Source: Cornus controversa (taxonomy: Eukaryota > Streptophyta > Magnoliopsida > Cornales > Cornaceae). From it: a stretch of DNA of 64,000 nucleotides. Shown in pieces: positions 1 to 10,425 of this stretch (position 1 is the stretch's first letter; each line of letters begins with the position of its first letter). The notes beneath the pieces are model-generated. The model was not told the origin of the DNA and made no database searches. It saw nothing but the letters and a program-made list of their open reading frames with translations. The position numbers and the translations under genes were made by a program. The stretch covers positions 29,894,257 to 29,958,256 of the forward strand of contig CM048850.1 in the NCBI GenBank assembly GCA_026545225.1. The letters are read 5' to 3'.

Positions 1-860
1 TCATTAAACAGTTGATCAAGCAAATATAGAGAACATCCTAAAATCACTCAGTGAATATATGTGTGCTCTCAAAAATATGAACAAATAATTTGAGAAAAAA
101 TCTCTCTGCTCAAAAAAATATCTCAATGATTTTTCTCTCTCTAAAAATATGATTTTTATTCTATAGAAAGCATTATTGAGAGAGAAACCATATGAGATTT
201 TTATAAAGATTTTAAAACTCTAATTTTCTTGAAAAATAAGTTAAAATCTAATAGGAAACAAGTCCCCACGATTTTAGAAAGTTCTGGGCCAAATCTGAGT
301 CAAAACAGGACAAAATAGGCTTATTCCTGCAAAACAGCCTACTTGGACTGGTCCAATTCCTATGGACTCTTGTATAGAGATCCCAAGACCTCATGGACTG
401 GTCCAACTAAATCCTAGACCGGTCCAACCTTAAAAAATGCACTATTTTGCACAAAAGTTCCTCTATTCAAGGTCAGAACCTCCTGGTTTAAAAAATATGT
501 GTTCTCACCACTTTACCTGGACTACGTGACTCTCATAAATGATCAACAATGTCCTCTTGCATTTGGAACCATCTCAAAACTTCAAACGATTGAATCCTTG
601 TGTAGACCTTTGATGGGTTTTCCCGAAGATTCAAGTTTCATACTAAAGAACTTTTGCATGGTTAGTGGAGAACTTCATGCTCACTCTGAGACTTCAATTA
701 CATGATCAATGATAAAATTATAACTCAAATAATACAACTCGATCATGTTTGGTTTTGACACCAAAGTTTGCCAATTACAAAAATATACGTCACAATGAGT
801 GGTTGACTTAGACTCACCTTCGAGATTCAAGTCCGGTGATGGAGTTTTCGATATCGAGGT
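1..860. other. AT-rich non-coding sequence with GGTCCA-type repeats
   Basis: I see no gene here. The stretch at about 335-430 holds three close variants of a short motif built on GGACTGGTCCAA / GACCGGTCCAA, a pattern common in plant LTR sequence. Short open frames are present but have no recognisable domain. It is probably the remains of an LTR retrotransposon, but no LTR boundary can be drawn. Confidence 0.35.
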
Positions 861-869
861 GTGACAGAA

Positions 870-881
870 TGGTATCAAAGC
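870..881 (+). other. Primer-binding-site-like motif of an LTR retrotransposon
   Basis: TGGTATCAAAGC differs by one base from the plant initiator-Met-tRNA primer-binding site TGGTATCAGAGC. It follows GTGTGACAGAA, and TGACA is a usual LTR 3' end. This suggests that the sequence before position 867 is the end of a degraded LTR. The LTR at 1510-1699 ends differently, so the two do not belong to the same element. Confidence 0.45.
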
Positions 882-1128
882 ATGGTACCATAATGAGATT
901 AGATATATGAGATATATTAAAGTACAATTAGTGATGAGTAATCTTTATGTTTGACTTTCACCGTTCACCCTCATTTCCTTTGCTCTTAACCAGGTGTTGG
1001 AAATCGAGGCGTGAGAACACAACTCATTAATTGGACACAACACTTGTATGTGCCTCCTGTGGTAATCACATACCTCCTTGATTGGCCACTAACTCACTTC
1101 CATCTGCCTTCAGAATTTGATTAGCTTT

Positions 1129-1430
1129 GTGCACTTCCGTGCACCATCAACGTGCTTCCATGCGCCTCTAGAAGTTAATGTGCACTTCTGTGCACCATTA
1201 ACGCACTTCCATGCTCCTCCAAAAATCATCATGCACTTTTGTGCGTCACTACTGCACTTCCATGCACCTCTAGAAATAATCGTGCGCTTCCGTGCATTAC
1301 TAATACGCTTCCATGTGCCTCCAAAAGTCATTGTGTGCTTATGTACGTGCGCTTCTGTGCATCACTAATGCACTTCCATGTGCATCCAGTAGTAGTCATA
1401 CTACGCTTCCATGCGCCTCAACATGCCGTA
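1129..1430. repeat. 51-bp tandem repeat array
   Basis: The phrase GTGCACTTCYGTGC recurs at 1129, 1180, 1231, 1282 and 1333, each 51 bp apart, followed by a shorter, shifted copy near 1347. Because 51 is divisible by three, both strands stay open as 17-residue repeats (74-84 codons). These are most simply shadows of the array rather than a gene. The array lies directly upstream of the polypurine tract and LTR at 1496-1699, so it is probably the 3' internal part of a retrotransposon. Confidence 0.8.
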
Positions 1431-1495
1431 TCTTCACAGCTCTTTCATCGCTTTCATGTATCCAAACTCATGTTGGTTTCATATAACCCACATTG

Positions 1496-1699
1496 AGTTT
1501 GAGGGGGACTGTTAGATAATATATTTAATATTATGTTACTTTCTATCCAATCTATATAGGATTCCTAATTCATCTAGAACTAGAGTTTCTTATCTCCTAA
1601 GTAAACTTGGTCTCTAAGATTATGTGCCTACAAATAGGCCTTTATGTATTATTCATCAATAGCAATTCAATATATATCCTTCTTATATTTCTAATAACA
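1496..1699 (+). mobile_element. Polypurine tract and 3' LTR (or solo LTR) of a retrotransposon
   Basis: A polypurine tract (GAGTTTGAGGGGGAC, about 1495-1509) is followed by a segment starting TGTTAGATAATA at 1510 and ending TTCTAATAACA at 1699. The short inverted termini TGTTAG/CTAATAACA and the length of 190 bp fit a small copia-type LTR. A TATA-like stretch lies inside. I do not find the matching 5' LTR in the window, so the element is truncated or its 5' part lies to the left. Confidence 0.7.
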
Positions 1700-3017
1700 A
1701 TAAAGAAGCAAAAACTAATGTAAAATATAGTGATCGTCAATCTCCATATTACCATTAAAATGAAGAAGAAAAAAACTAATGTAAAATACAGTTGTTCAAA
1801 TAGCACACAATGAACATAATTTTACATAATAACATAAAATTCAAAGCAACAAACTAATGAATCTCCATAACCACAGCAACAAATCAGGAACAACACCACA
1901 ATTTACATATACCAATCCAGCATTCTACACACGCAACTTTGGAATTGGTCAAGGTAAATGGTAGTTAATATGTTTGGGGAAAGAAGGGAAAAGAAACTAT
2001 TTAAAAATTTTACCATTATACCATTCTATATTTAAAAGAACGGATTTTAGCTTTTATAAAAATAAGGGTAAAGTTGGTATTAAAAAAGTTTCATTAGAAA
2101 ATGGTAGTCTTTCCTTTTATTTTCACCCATTTTTGGAAGGATAACAAAGTTATTCTTCATCCTTAATTTATCCCTCTAAATCCTTCTATTTCCTTTCCTT
2201 TTCATTAAAAATTCATATCAAACACAAAAAAATATATTCCTCCATTTCCTTCCCTTTCTTTTCCTTTCATTTCTTTCCAACAAAATTGGGCCTTAGAGTT
2301 TCCATGAAGAGGTACACGCAGAGAAGTGTTGATAATATTATTTTTGTGACCATAAACTTAATTAAAATTAAGTAATAATAAATTATTTCTTTCATTTTGA
2401 GAGATTATTCCAGATCAGTCAATTAGGAGCTAATTTCAAAGTTAGCAAAAGCACCATCAAGCAAAGTAATCAAGCCTTAAATCATATTCAAAATGTGACC
2501 ATAAATGTAACTATTAGCAAGAATTAGTATAAACTCAGTGAACTAATTATCAATGGCATGAAATAATGTTTTCAAAGTTAAAATTTACCCCATTCTTTCG
2601 TTAAATGAAAACACCAACCCAAAAAATAGAACTTTCAACCAAAATACATAAATTTAGAACTTAATTTTAGCCTGTAATTATCAAAATTTCCATAAAATTC
2701 ACCAAATCAACGGAGAAGAAGAGCCAGAACGACTTACCCTAACTAAGGAAGAAGATGAATTCGTGGTTGGAGTCTGAAACCTTCCAAAGTGGTATCGTGC
2801 CAGAGTCCGGAGATGCATTGGATGGTAGAGTCATAGAGACTAGAGAGGGAGTGTGTGTGAATGAGAGAGAGGAAGAGAGAGAGAGAGGGATACCATATCG
2901 TGGATTTGTGTCGGAGTGAAGGGTGATGGCCTACGTCGAAGATGAGAAACAAGCTAGTGTCGTAACTGTGGAGTGAGGACTAAAAGAATGAAACTTTTTA
3001 AGGTTAGATAGAAGTAG

Positions 3018-3021
<4 letters not shown>
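1700..3021. other. AT-rich intergenic sequence, no gene recognised
   Basis: Around 1960-2295 there is a purine-rich tract followed by a pyrimidine-rich tract, which looks like a degraded MITE but has no clear termini. At 2735-2990 the minus strand shows a CT-rich leader-like stretch (GAGA repeats at 2865-2890 on the plus strand) ending near a GTAAG donor. It could be an orphan 5' exon of a lost gene. No protein family is recognisable. Confidence 0.4.

Positions 3022-3065
<44 letters not shown>
3022..3065. repeat. (TA)n microsatellite at the MULE left edge
   Basis: About 44 bp of uninterrupted TA dinucleotide directly abuts the left terminal inverted repeat of the Mutator-like element. Confidence 0.9.
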
Positions 3066-3068
<3 letters not shown>

Positions 3069-3345
3069 GGGGATACATAGACAAACAATTGAATAAATAT
3101 TATAACATTTGATAGTGACCGTCAGATTAGTTAAATTAGCACAGTTGGATTAGCTTGTTATTTGAAAACAAAATGAATGGGACAAAATGGTGGGGCCCAC
3201 CGTGTTAGACAAATTCTGAGATTTTCAAAGAACCATTGCATTGTTTCCTATATCTCTTTTCACTTATCTCTAACCATTATCCTCACTTTCTCTAACACTT
3301 TTTTCACCCCCCCACCCACAGTGCACAATTTCCATTGAATAAATT
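3066..3345 (+). repeat. MULE left terminal inverted repeat
   Basis: Starting GAAGGGGATACATAG, this segment aligns with the reverse complement of 6882-7177 over essentially its whole length. Shared blocks include ACAATTGAA, GAAAACAAAATGAATGGGAC, GGGGCCCAC and the TTTCACTTATCTCTAACC block. Similarity continues weakly to about 3400 after a roughly 25-bp indel. Confidence 0.85.
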
Positions 3346-4076
3346 ACTCTTTCCAGTGAAAAATTTTTTGAGCCTTCATGAATTAACTAATTTTTTTTAA
3401 AAAAATAAAAATCAAGTAATTTTAATACAAATTAGGTAAATCAAGTTATTATCATTTTTTTAATGATTTCAGCCTGACACCCCACTAGTTTGGACAAGAT
3501 GTTATTACCAAAACAACTCTCACAGTAAGAATGCGTTGGCTACCATTTGGGGCATATCCATAACTTGTGATATCACTATGAATTTTGAAAGAAAAGTTCC
3601 TAATAGCCCATTACATGCTTGTAGAACTGATGTAGGTTTTGTATGTAAAGGACTCATTTAACCATTCAATCATGAGTGCAAACAATTATGTATTTCAGCC
3701 TGTCATAACTCCATGAACCAAAACAAAACTTCTAAGACATTGTACCAAATTACATAATAAAAAAAGTATCCAAATTACATAACCATAACAAATACAATAA
3801 ATGTTGTCTAATATCCTCAATCCTTTCACACTTTGGTGCATCCCTGCAATAAAATAAAAAAATAAATAAATATAGGAAAATCAAATAAACCCATCCATAA
3901 GCATGATGACAATTTAAAAAATTCTAGTTACCTTACATTTAATATTTCATAACCACGAAATAGAAGATCAACTTGCCTCACCATTGCTCCTGCAATCAAG
4001 TATATAAAAATTCATCCATCAAAACATAAATTATTTAGGAATGATTAAGCACATAATTGAAATAAAGTATTAGTGC

Positions 4077-6321
4077 CTATGCCTCGTGATCAATATCTCC
4101 ATTTTGGCCCAAGTGTATCATTTGGTCCACTTTCTTCCTATGTGGATTTGATAGGCAAATGCGCTTGTTGTGTCCCAACCCTCCACATAAGTCACATTTT
4201 CTTTTCTTTTTTTTGGGATATCTCAATACCGCTTTTGATTTTGCTAGAACTCTGAGGGTGCTCTTTCTCCTTTGTATCGTTCTTTCTTCCTTTGGTTTGT
4301 GAGATATTTGGATCCAAAAGCAACATCTGAGATTATATATTAGTATTATAAGCATCTATAATTTGGGATACATCAATGGGAGGTTGGGGCTCATTTGAAA
4401 TTTCAGCCTTTCTAACTTCAGAAAGCTTTTCTGCAACTAATGTATAGCCTACAAGAAAATTACATATGCTTCATTTGAGGGTGTTGCATAAGAAGCCAAT
4501 TTTTGAAATTTATGGCTCAAATAACTGAGTCCTAATGCATTTGCCTGATCATTACCATCGTCTTTCACCAGTTCTTCTGAATCCATTATCCTAAACTTTT
4601 TGTTTCTTGCCTCCATCTTGAAAGTTTAAAATGATCTAGCATGGTACCAATGTCTTCATGGGCAAAGACTTTTAGCATATGCCTACAAAGTATTTTGACA
4701 AACTCATAACCTTTGCATTCACACATTCCCTCATGAGTTTGCAAATTCAATTTCACCACAAATTCTTCATGTTCACCCTCCCACTTCTTCACTATGGATG
4801 TATGGTATTCATCCTCATATCCTAGCACTTTAACTTTGTAATCGACAGCTTTATTCCATTCATCATTGAACTTCTTGAACACAAGTATACACCTTTGAAG
4901 AATGATACAAGAGGCGCATGTTTTATCAACAATTCGATTCTTATGTTTTGTCTCATAATCTTCATCACTTTCCCTTCTCACAATTATTTTCAGTGCTTCA
5001 TCATACTTCACAACAAATTCTTTAAGATTTGTTGTCGATGTAACAGATGCATCAAAGAATGCATTAACACCCTCACCACAACTTGTGGTATTCATTCTAG
5101 AAAAAAATGACGCATGATTACAAGTTGGGACCCCAGAAACCCGTATTTCAAACAAATGATGAAACCATTCATTATTTTCTAAACCATACTCTTCAATTAA
5201 TGTCTTCCACCTCTCGTCAAACTTTTCTTTTTTATATGTCGACCAAATGCATTTTTTCACCACCTTTTTGAATTTTGCAATTGATGTCTTCGTTGCCAAA
5301 TCTTGATCAGTAATAATAGAAACAGGGTGATGTCCTCCCATTGCTTGAAGCCACGCCTCAAACAACCACACAAATATCACCTCCGTCTTGTCTTGTAAAA
5401 GGGCACACCCAAATTGTATGGACTGAAAGTGATGATTTACTCTAGTAAATGGTGCAAATGGCATTTCATATTTGTTTGTCCGATAAGTTGTGTCAAATGT
5501 CACCACATCTCCAAAATAATTATACGTCATGCGTGGACGAGAGTTGACTCAAAAAAAATTAGATACCCTCCCACTTTCATCACATTGAATTGCATAAAAG
5601 AATTGTGGATTCTCTGATTGTTTATTTTTGAAGTAATTGAGAACTGATTGAGTATCCCCACACTCTAGTTCCCTGTGCCTCACGTTCGTCAAATGGTTAT
5701 AGCAATCCCTTTCATCAGAACCGATTTGTGCCCCACCAAAAATTGAAGAAAATTTTGATACTTGCAAGTTTTCCCTATGAAATGTTTCAATTAAATTCTT
5801 AACTTCTTTGGTCATCTGTCGGTTTGCTATCATTTTCATTCTTTTAGTCGAGGTAACAACTTTGTGATTGTGATTATCAGTGAAAATTATGACTTTCTAT
5901 TTGAGGGTAAATTGGTCAAGTGTAACCCGCAAAGAAGCCTTGCACCACCTCGTACAATTGAACAAAGTTTAGTTATTTTATCTTTATCTTTTTGAGTATT
6001 TCTCCCTTTATATTTTCCCTCATGTGCGCAAACCAACAACACCCTAGTAGCTTGATATAAGCACTGCCAAGTCTTAGACGAAGATCGAATACGAGTGCTA
6101 AACCCTTCTTGTCGACCATATGATTCATAGTACTCTCTTTCTTCTTCAAATGATTCAAAAATCATCCCTATATAAGGTGTTTCCTTATTTTTAGTATTTC
6201 TTTTTGGTGTTTGGCAATCACCTCTTACTTGGACAAATGGTGACGATGAGGATCCATAATGTGTACTACTATCAACCTCTTCGACATCCATATCCATCAT
6301 CCCTATATGGAAACAAATCAA
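4077..6321 (-). pseudogene. FAR1/FRS-type MULE transposase, disrupted
   Basis: Read on the minus strand, this encodes a FAR1-family transposase in the usual order. A FAR1-type N-terminal zinc-binding region lies at about 6190-5880. The DDE transposase core (FDTTYRTN, then TDQD) lies at about 5530-5290. A SWIM zinc finger of the form CEC...CRH is at about 4740-4680, and a C-terminal zinc knuckle (CDLCGGLGHNKRIC) at about 4205-4160. Known relatives either move MULE DNA or, in the domesticated FHY3/FAR1 genes, act as nuclear transcription factors. This copy is broken: a frame change near 5945, an in-frame TAG near 5900, a TGA at 5549-5551 where the family has tryptophan, and a frame change just after the SWIM region near 4586. 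Its place between long TIRs and the lesions argue for a dead transposase, not a host gene. Confidence 0.88.
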
Positions 6322-6881
6322 TAGTTTCTTATCTCAAAAAAATTATATCCATCATTCCTTTAAAATTTATCCTTGAATGTTGTTTGTTTGTTATTTCAAA
6401 TTAATGCCAAGTTTCTTATCTCAAAATCTTCCAATGTTTTTTATGAGGTCTCAATTAAAAAAATTTCATAGTATGAATCTTAAAATAAGCTAGGTGCAAC
6501 AAAAAAAAATCTGTTATAATTGAAAAAAATAAAAGGATTGGTGTTAAAGATCTGTTATGTGTTATGCTTCTGGGAAAAAAAATACCTAATATATTTTCAC
6601 ACGCATAACTAAAAAAAATAAAAAATACTTAATATATTTCACATGAATAATTAAAAAAAATAATATATTCCTAATATATTTCACATGAATAAATGAACAA
6701 AGAAAATGAAAAAAATACCTTGTGTGATCAAAGAGATAATGTGCGAGAGAGGGCTTGAAGCTACAAGGATTAGTGTTGCTTTAAAAAAAAGAGAGTTGGC
6801 GTTAAAGTTATTTCATAAGAAAGAACTGGAGAAAAAATTAAAATAAAAAAAATAACCGAAAAAATTACCTGATTTACGAGG

Positions 6882-7176
6882 GCTCAATAATTTCTTCAAT
6901 GGAAATCATGCATTGTGGATGGGGGGTGAAAAGAGTGTTAGAGAAAGTGATGATAATGGTGGAGAAAGGGTTAGAGATAAGTGAAAAGAAATATAGGAAA
7001 CAATGTACTAGTTCTCTAAAAATCTTAGAATTTGTCTAACATAGTGGGCCCCATCAATTTGTCCCATTCATTTTGTTTTCAAACAACAAGTTGATCCAAC
7101 AATGCTAATTCAACTAATCCAATGGCCATTATCAAATTTTATAATATTTGTTCAATTGTTTATCTACAGATCCCCT

Positions 7177-7177
<1 letters not shown>
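6882..7177 (-). repeat. MULE right terminal inverted repeat
   Basis: This is the inverted partner of 3066-3345. Its outer end reads, on the minus strand, GGAGGGGATCTGTAGATAAA. It should also contain the promoter of the minus-strand transposase gene, because the coding region starts about 560 bp inward. Confidence 0.85.

Positions 7178-7180
<3 letters not shown>

Positions 7181-7237
<57 letters not shown>
7181..7237. repeat. Compound (CA)n(TA)n microsatellite
   Basis: About 40 bp of CA repeat passes into about 16 bp of TA repeat, between the MULE right end and the first TGTCATGCCCC unit. The open frames across it are repeat artefacts. Confidence 0.9.
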
Positions 7238-7485
7238 TGTCATGCCCCAAAATTCTGACCGCCGGGACTCCCCCGGACCGACCTGAATCCCGAATGTGAA
7301 CCCATTCACTCAACCCCATGAATGACCTTAACCACACTGAATTCATACTCTGATACCATGTTGTCACACCCCGAAATTCGGACCGCCGGGACTCTCCCGG
7401 ACCGACCTAAATCCCGAGTGTGAACACGTTCACTCAATCCCATGAATGACCTTAACCACACTGAATTCATGCTCTAATATCATGT
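7238..7485 (-). repeat. Two 124-bp tandem copies of an LTR/PBS junction
   Basis: TGTCA(T/C)(G/A)CCCC recurs at 7238, 7362 and 7486, spaced exactly 124 bp. Read on the minus strand, each unit starts with ACATGGTATCAGAG, a near-perfect Met-tRNA primer-binding site, and ends with GGGGTGTGACA, an LTR end. The third copy of that end is the end of the large LTR at 7486-10218. The junction between LTR and internal region has therefore been tandemly multiplied. The right-hand copy of the PBS is degraded (ATGATATTAGAG). Confidence 0.75.
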
Positions 7486-7764
7486 TGTCACACCCCGATT
7501 CCTGACTCTCGAGAACCGAGGGTGAACAGTAAAGAGTTTATTCGGTTCACGTCCGTAAATCGCTAAGCATTTGAAACCTAACTTTCTGTTTTTTTGGAAT
7601 TTGAGTGTGATACTAAGTCCATTAGAAAGAGATTCTAAAAATACTCAATTTCAAAAAAAAATTACACTCAATTCCGATTTAAAACGAAGAAGTTATGCCC
7701 GTTTAAAATTTGGGGCAATTTTCAAAGCATGCAATAAAAAGTGATTTCAATCCATCTAAGTGAT

Positions 7765-7970
7765 GACTTCGATGCATCGGAGCTTCGATGCATCGAAGTG
7801 ACGAGTTCAATGCATCGAACATGTATCATCCAAGTATTGTCCAAAAATAGCTGTCGGGACTTTTACATTCCAAAATCATGCAGGTTTTTCGATGCATCGA
7901 ACTGGATACTTTGATGCATTGAAGCTTCGATGCATCGAACTGGATGCTTCGATACATCGAACTTCCCAGC
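7765..7970. repeat. Cluster of TTCGATGCATCGAA palindromes inside the LTR
   Basis: Seven copies or one- to two-base variants of the 12-14-bp palindrome occur within 200 bp. They sit near the 3' end of the minus-strand LTR, probably in its transcribed part. Confidence 0.8.
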
Positions 7971-8744
7971 TTCTGAAACTTTACAAATGATCCTTTTTTA
8001 CCTTCTAGGCCATTTCTACCAACATAATCCATTCCAACAACCTCCAAATTATTCAAGAAAGGAGTCTACATCATTTCCAAGTCCTAAATCATGCTCATAA
8101 TCAAATCATGCATCAATATGAGTCATTCTCACTCATAAACACATTTTATCCAAAATGAAACTATCCAACAACTTCATATAAACAAGTCCATTGTCTTATC
8201 ATATTTAACAAGTTCATAGTCCAAGCATACACACAAGTTGCATTTGTCCAAAAATATAACTACAACTCAAATGAAGTCTCATGCCACAAGTTGGCATGGA
8301 TAGCGACACAATATACAATATCTAAAATGTATCAAAATATTACAAAAGTTTCACTTGGACACTCAAGCCCCATCTATCATCGGTGCCTTATCTGTAAAAG
8401 AGTTTAGAATAAAGGGGTGAGCACCACTGCAGCTCAGTAGAGATACCCCAACCCACCTAAGTGCCGACCCAACACGACCTACATAAATGCATGTCACTAC
8501 ATTACATGTATAATCCAACACATACCATATCCATTCACAAGCAATGCATATATATATGAATGCATTAAACACATATCATGCTTTACAATTTAAAATGAAA
8601 AGCAATAACATATCCTTGTCACTCTCTCGGACTTAACCCGATACCCTAACATGATTTTGACCAACCATGCAACCTGGGACGCCTCCCACAACCGTCTCAC
8701 GGCTTTGACCTACCCTGCCAACGTCATACTTCTGGGGTAATATT

Positions 8745-8990
8745 TTGGTTTGCCCATTGGTGATTAGTTCATATCAGCACCGTCACCAAATATTTGCTTA
8801 CTCAAGGTGATTAGACTATATCAGCATCGTCACCGAGTATTATGTGGCTCAAAGTGGTTAGTCCATATCAGCACCGCCACTGAGCATAATTGGATTCAAG
8901 GTGATTAGTTCGTATCAGCACCGTCACTGAATCATTGGGTGGCTCAAGGTGGTTAGTCCATGTTAGCACCGTCACCGAGCATTATTGACC
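8745..8990. repeat. Five-copy tandem repeat of about 50 bp inside the LTR
   Basis: Five diverged units share the core GGTGATTAGT..ATATCAGCACCGTCACCGA. They lie within the 2.7-kb LTR and are a typical LTR subrepeat. Confidence 0.75.
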
Positions 8991-10214
8991 TAATTAACCG
9001 ACACCTAGTCTTGACCACATTTTCCCGTTTCCTCACAACAGCCCATATATGCATTTTGAACATATAATAATCAAGAACTCAGCATTCACATTTCACAATG
9101 CATAAGCTAATTGGTAGGATACATAGCATGCATTTTCATTTCCACAAAGTCACACATATATTTACCCATACATGTGAAACCTAGCATATTATACACATAT
9201 GCACATAAATCCCACTTAAGCACATTTTAATCATGCTTCACCAATGCATTCATTTTCTATAAAAAGATAGCATGCATTTAACTCATAGGATAACATATAA
9301 CACATACGTATCCCACATTTGCACATAATTACACATGTACACCACATTAAACACATATGTATATATACTCTCATTATATATACTCTCATTATCTCACATT
9401 TTCATGCATTTGTTTCTCATATCATGCATACTAGGAGATATATATCTATTGCATACAAGAGACTCAAGAGAAGAAGAAAACACCTCATCCCACCCCTCTT
9501 ACCTCTCTAAAACATGCAATACACAACTTTAGCTCTCACCACTTCACCCGAAAACCTAGAATTGACAAGTAGATGAGAAAGAACACCCCTACCTCGAAAA
9601 TGAAGGCCTTCCAAGTACTTTTCAAAATCCCAGCAATGTCAACCTTATCGAACCGCAACTTTGATCAATTCAAAGGGAAGCCTTAGTTGTCCCCTACGTA
9701 TCTCCCTTCTTCGATGAATCTTGAATCCAAGCCGAACGGATCTGAAATGTAGAAAGAAGGGAGAGCTATGAAGATGGAGAGTTTTAGAGAGAGAAAGAGG
9801 CATGAGATATGAAATATCTCTGTAGGTTTGACCTTTTAAGGTCCCTAGGTCACCAAAAGACCAAAATACCCCCAGGCCACTTAACGCACCTTCCTGGACT
9901 CCGTTTTCAATTTTGAAAACTCATACGGCCTCGAAATCAATTCCTTTACTCTCTAAAAATTTCATCTAAGCCATTCCCAAAAATAAATATTTTTAAAATT
10001 TTTCTAGATTCCCGGGCCCACTTAAATCGCATCCCGGGCTCCGGTTTGACCAAAAAGTCAAACTTCTCCAAATCTTTCAAAAACTTTCCAAAACTCTTAA
10101 AACACTTTCCAAACATGTTTCTCACACTCAAAATATGTCAAACACCACTCAAAATTCATTTATGACAATTATTATGTGAAAAATGCAAAATCGGCCAAAA
10201 TTGGTCAAAGTCTC

Positions 10215-10254
<40 letters not shown>
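10215..10254. repeat. (TA)n microsatellite
   Basis: About 38 bp of TA repeat at the 5' edge of the minus-strand LTR. Confidence 0.9.
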
Positions 10255-10257
<3 letters not shown>

Positions 10258-10425
10258 GCAGTAACAGTTCAGGTTCAGTTAGATTTTAATGGCCTTGGAA
10301 TCGGATACATTGACAACTATTCCTAAAATTAGGAACCGAAACCAAAATCGTAGTCAACGGTTCAATTCGATTCAAATACGGTTCCGTTCGGTTCTTACGG
10401 TTCTTTGTGCACCCCTAGCTATAAT
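10255..10425. mobile_element. Degraded hAT-type non-autonomous fragment
   Basis: The sequence is rich in GAACCG/CGGTTC words and ends GTGCACCCCTAG. That resembles the right terminus of plant hAT MITEs, whose TIR starts CTAGGGGTG. The left terminus is missing and replaced by (TA)n. Confidence 0.4.

Larger units (their letters stand above)
3066..7177 (-). mobile_element. Mutator-like element (MULE) of the FAR1 type, about 4.1 kb
   Basis: The two ends are long, imperfect terminal inverted repeats of about 280-290 bp (3066-3345 and 6882-7177). Between them lies a minus-strand FAR1/MULE transposase gene, at 4077-6321. Gene and TIRs together identify an autonomous-type Mutator superfamily element that has since lost coding capacity. 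MULEs normally leave 9-11-bp target duplications. None can be read here because the left end abuts (TA)n and the right end abuts (CA)n(TA)n. The outermost bases are therefore uncertain by a few positions. Confidence 0.85.
7486..10218 (-). mobile_element. Large (2.7 kb) Ty3/gypsy-type LTR, minus orientation
   Basis: On the minus strand this starts TGTAGAGACTTTGACC at 10218 and ends GGGGTGTGACA at 7486, followed by a primer-binding site. That fixes the orientation. The minus strand also carries a leader-like CT-rich stretch near 9830-9750. A length above 2.5 kb, internal tandem repeats and no open coding frame fit the long LTRs of chromovirus (Tekay/Del-like) elements; the lineage is inferred from style, not from protein. 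No gag-pol follows on the minus strand, because the MULE lies there, so this is a solo or truncated LTR. Confidence 0.65.

Noticed and set aside
1110..1496. Overlapping open frames on both strands over the 51-bp array
   Set aside because: They exist because the repeat period is divisible by three; the peptides are low-complexity and match no family.
4077..6321. Domesticated FHY3/FAR1-like host gene
   Set aside because: It sits between long MULE TIRs and carries stops and frame changes, so it is a dead transposase.
7102..7367. Open frames with Thr-His or Cys-Val runs
   Set aside because: They are translations of the (CA)n microsatellite.
7238..7490. CRISPR-like direct repeats
   Set aside because: These are 124-bp head-to-tail units with no spacers, in a plant genome; the primer-site and LTR-end motifs explain them.
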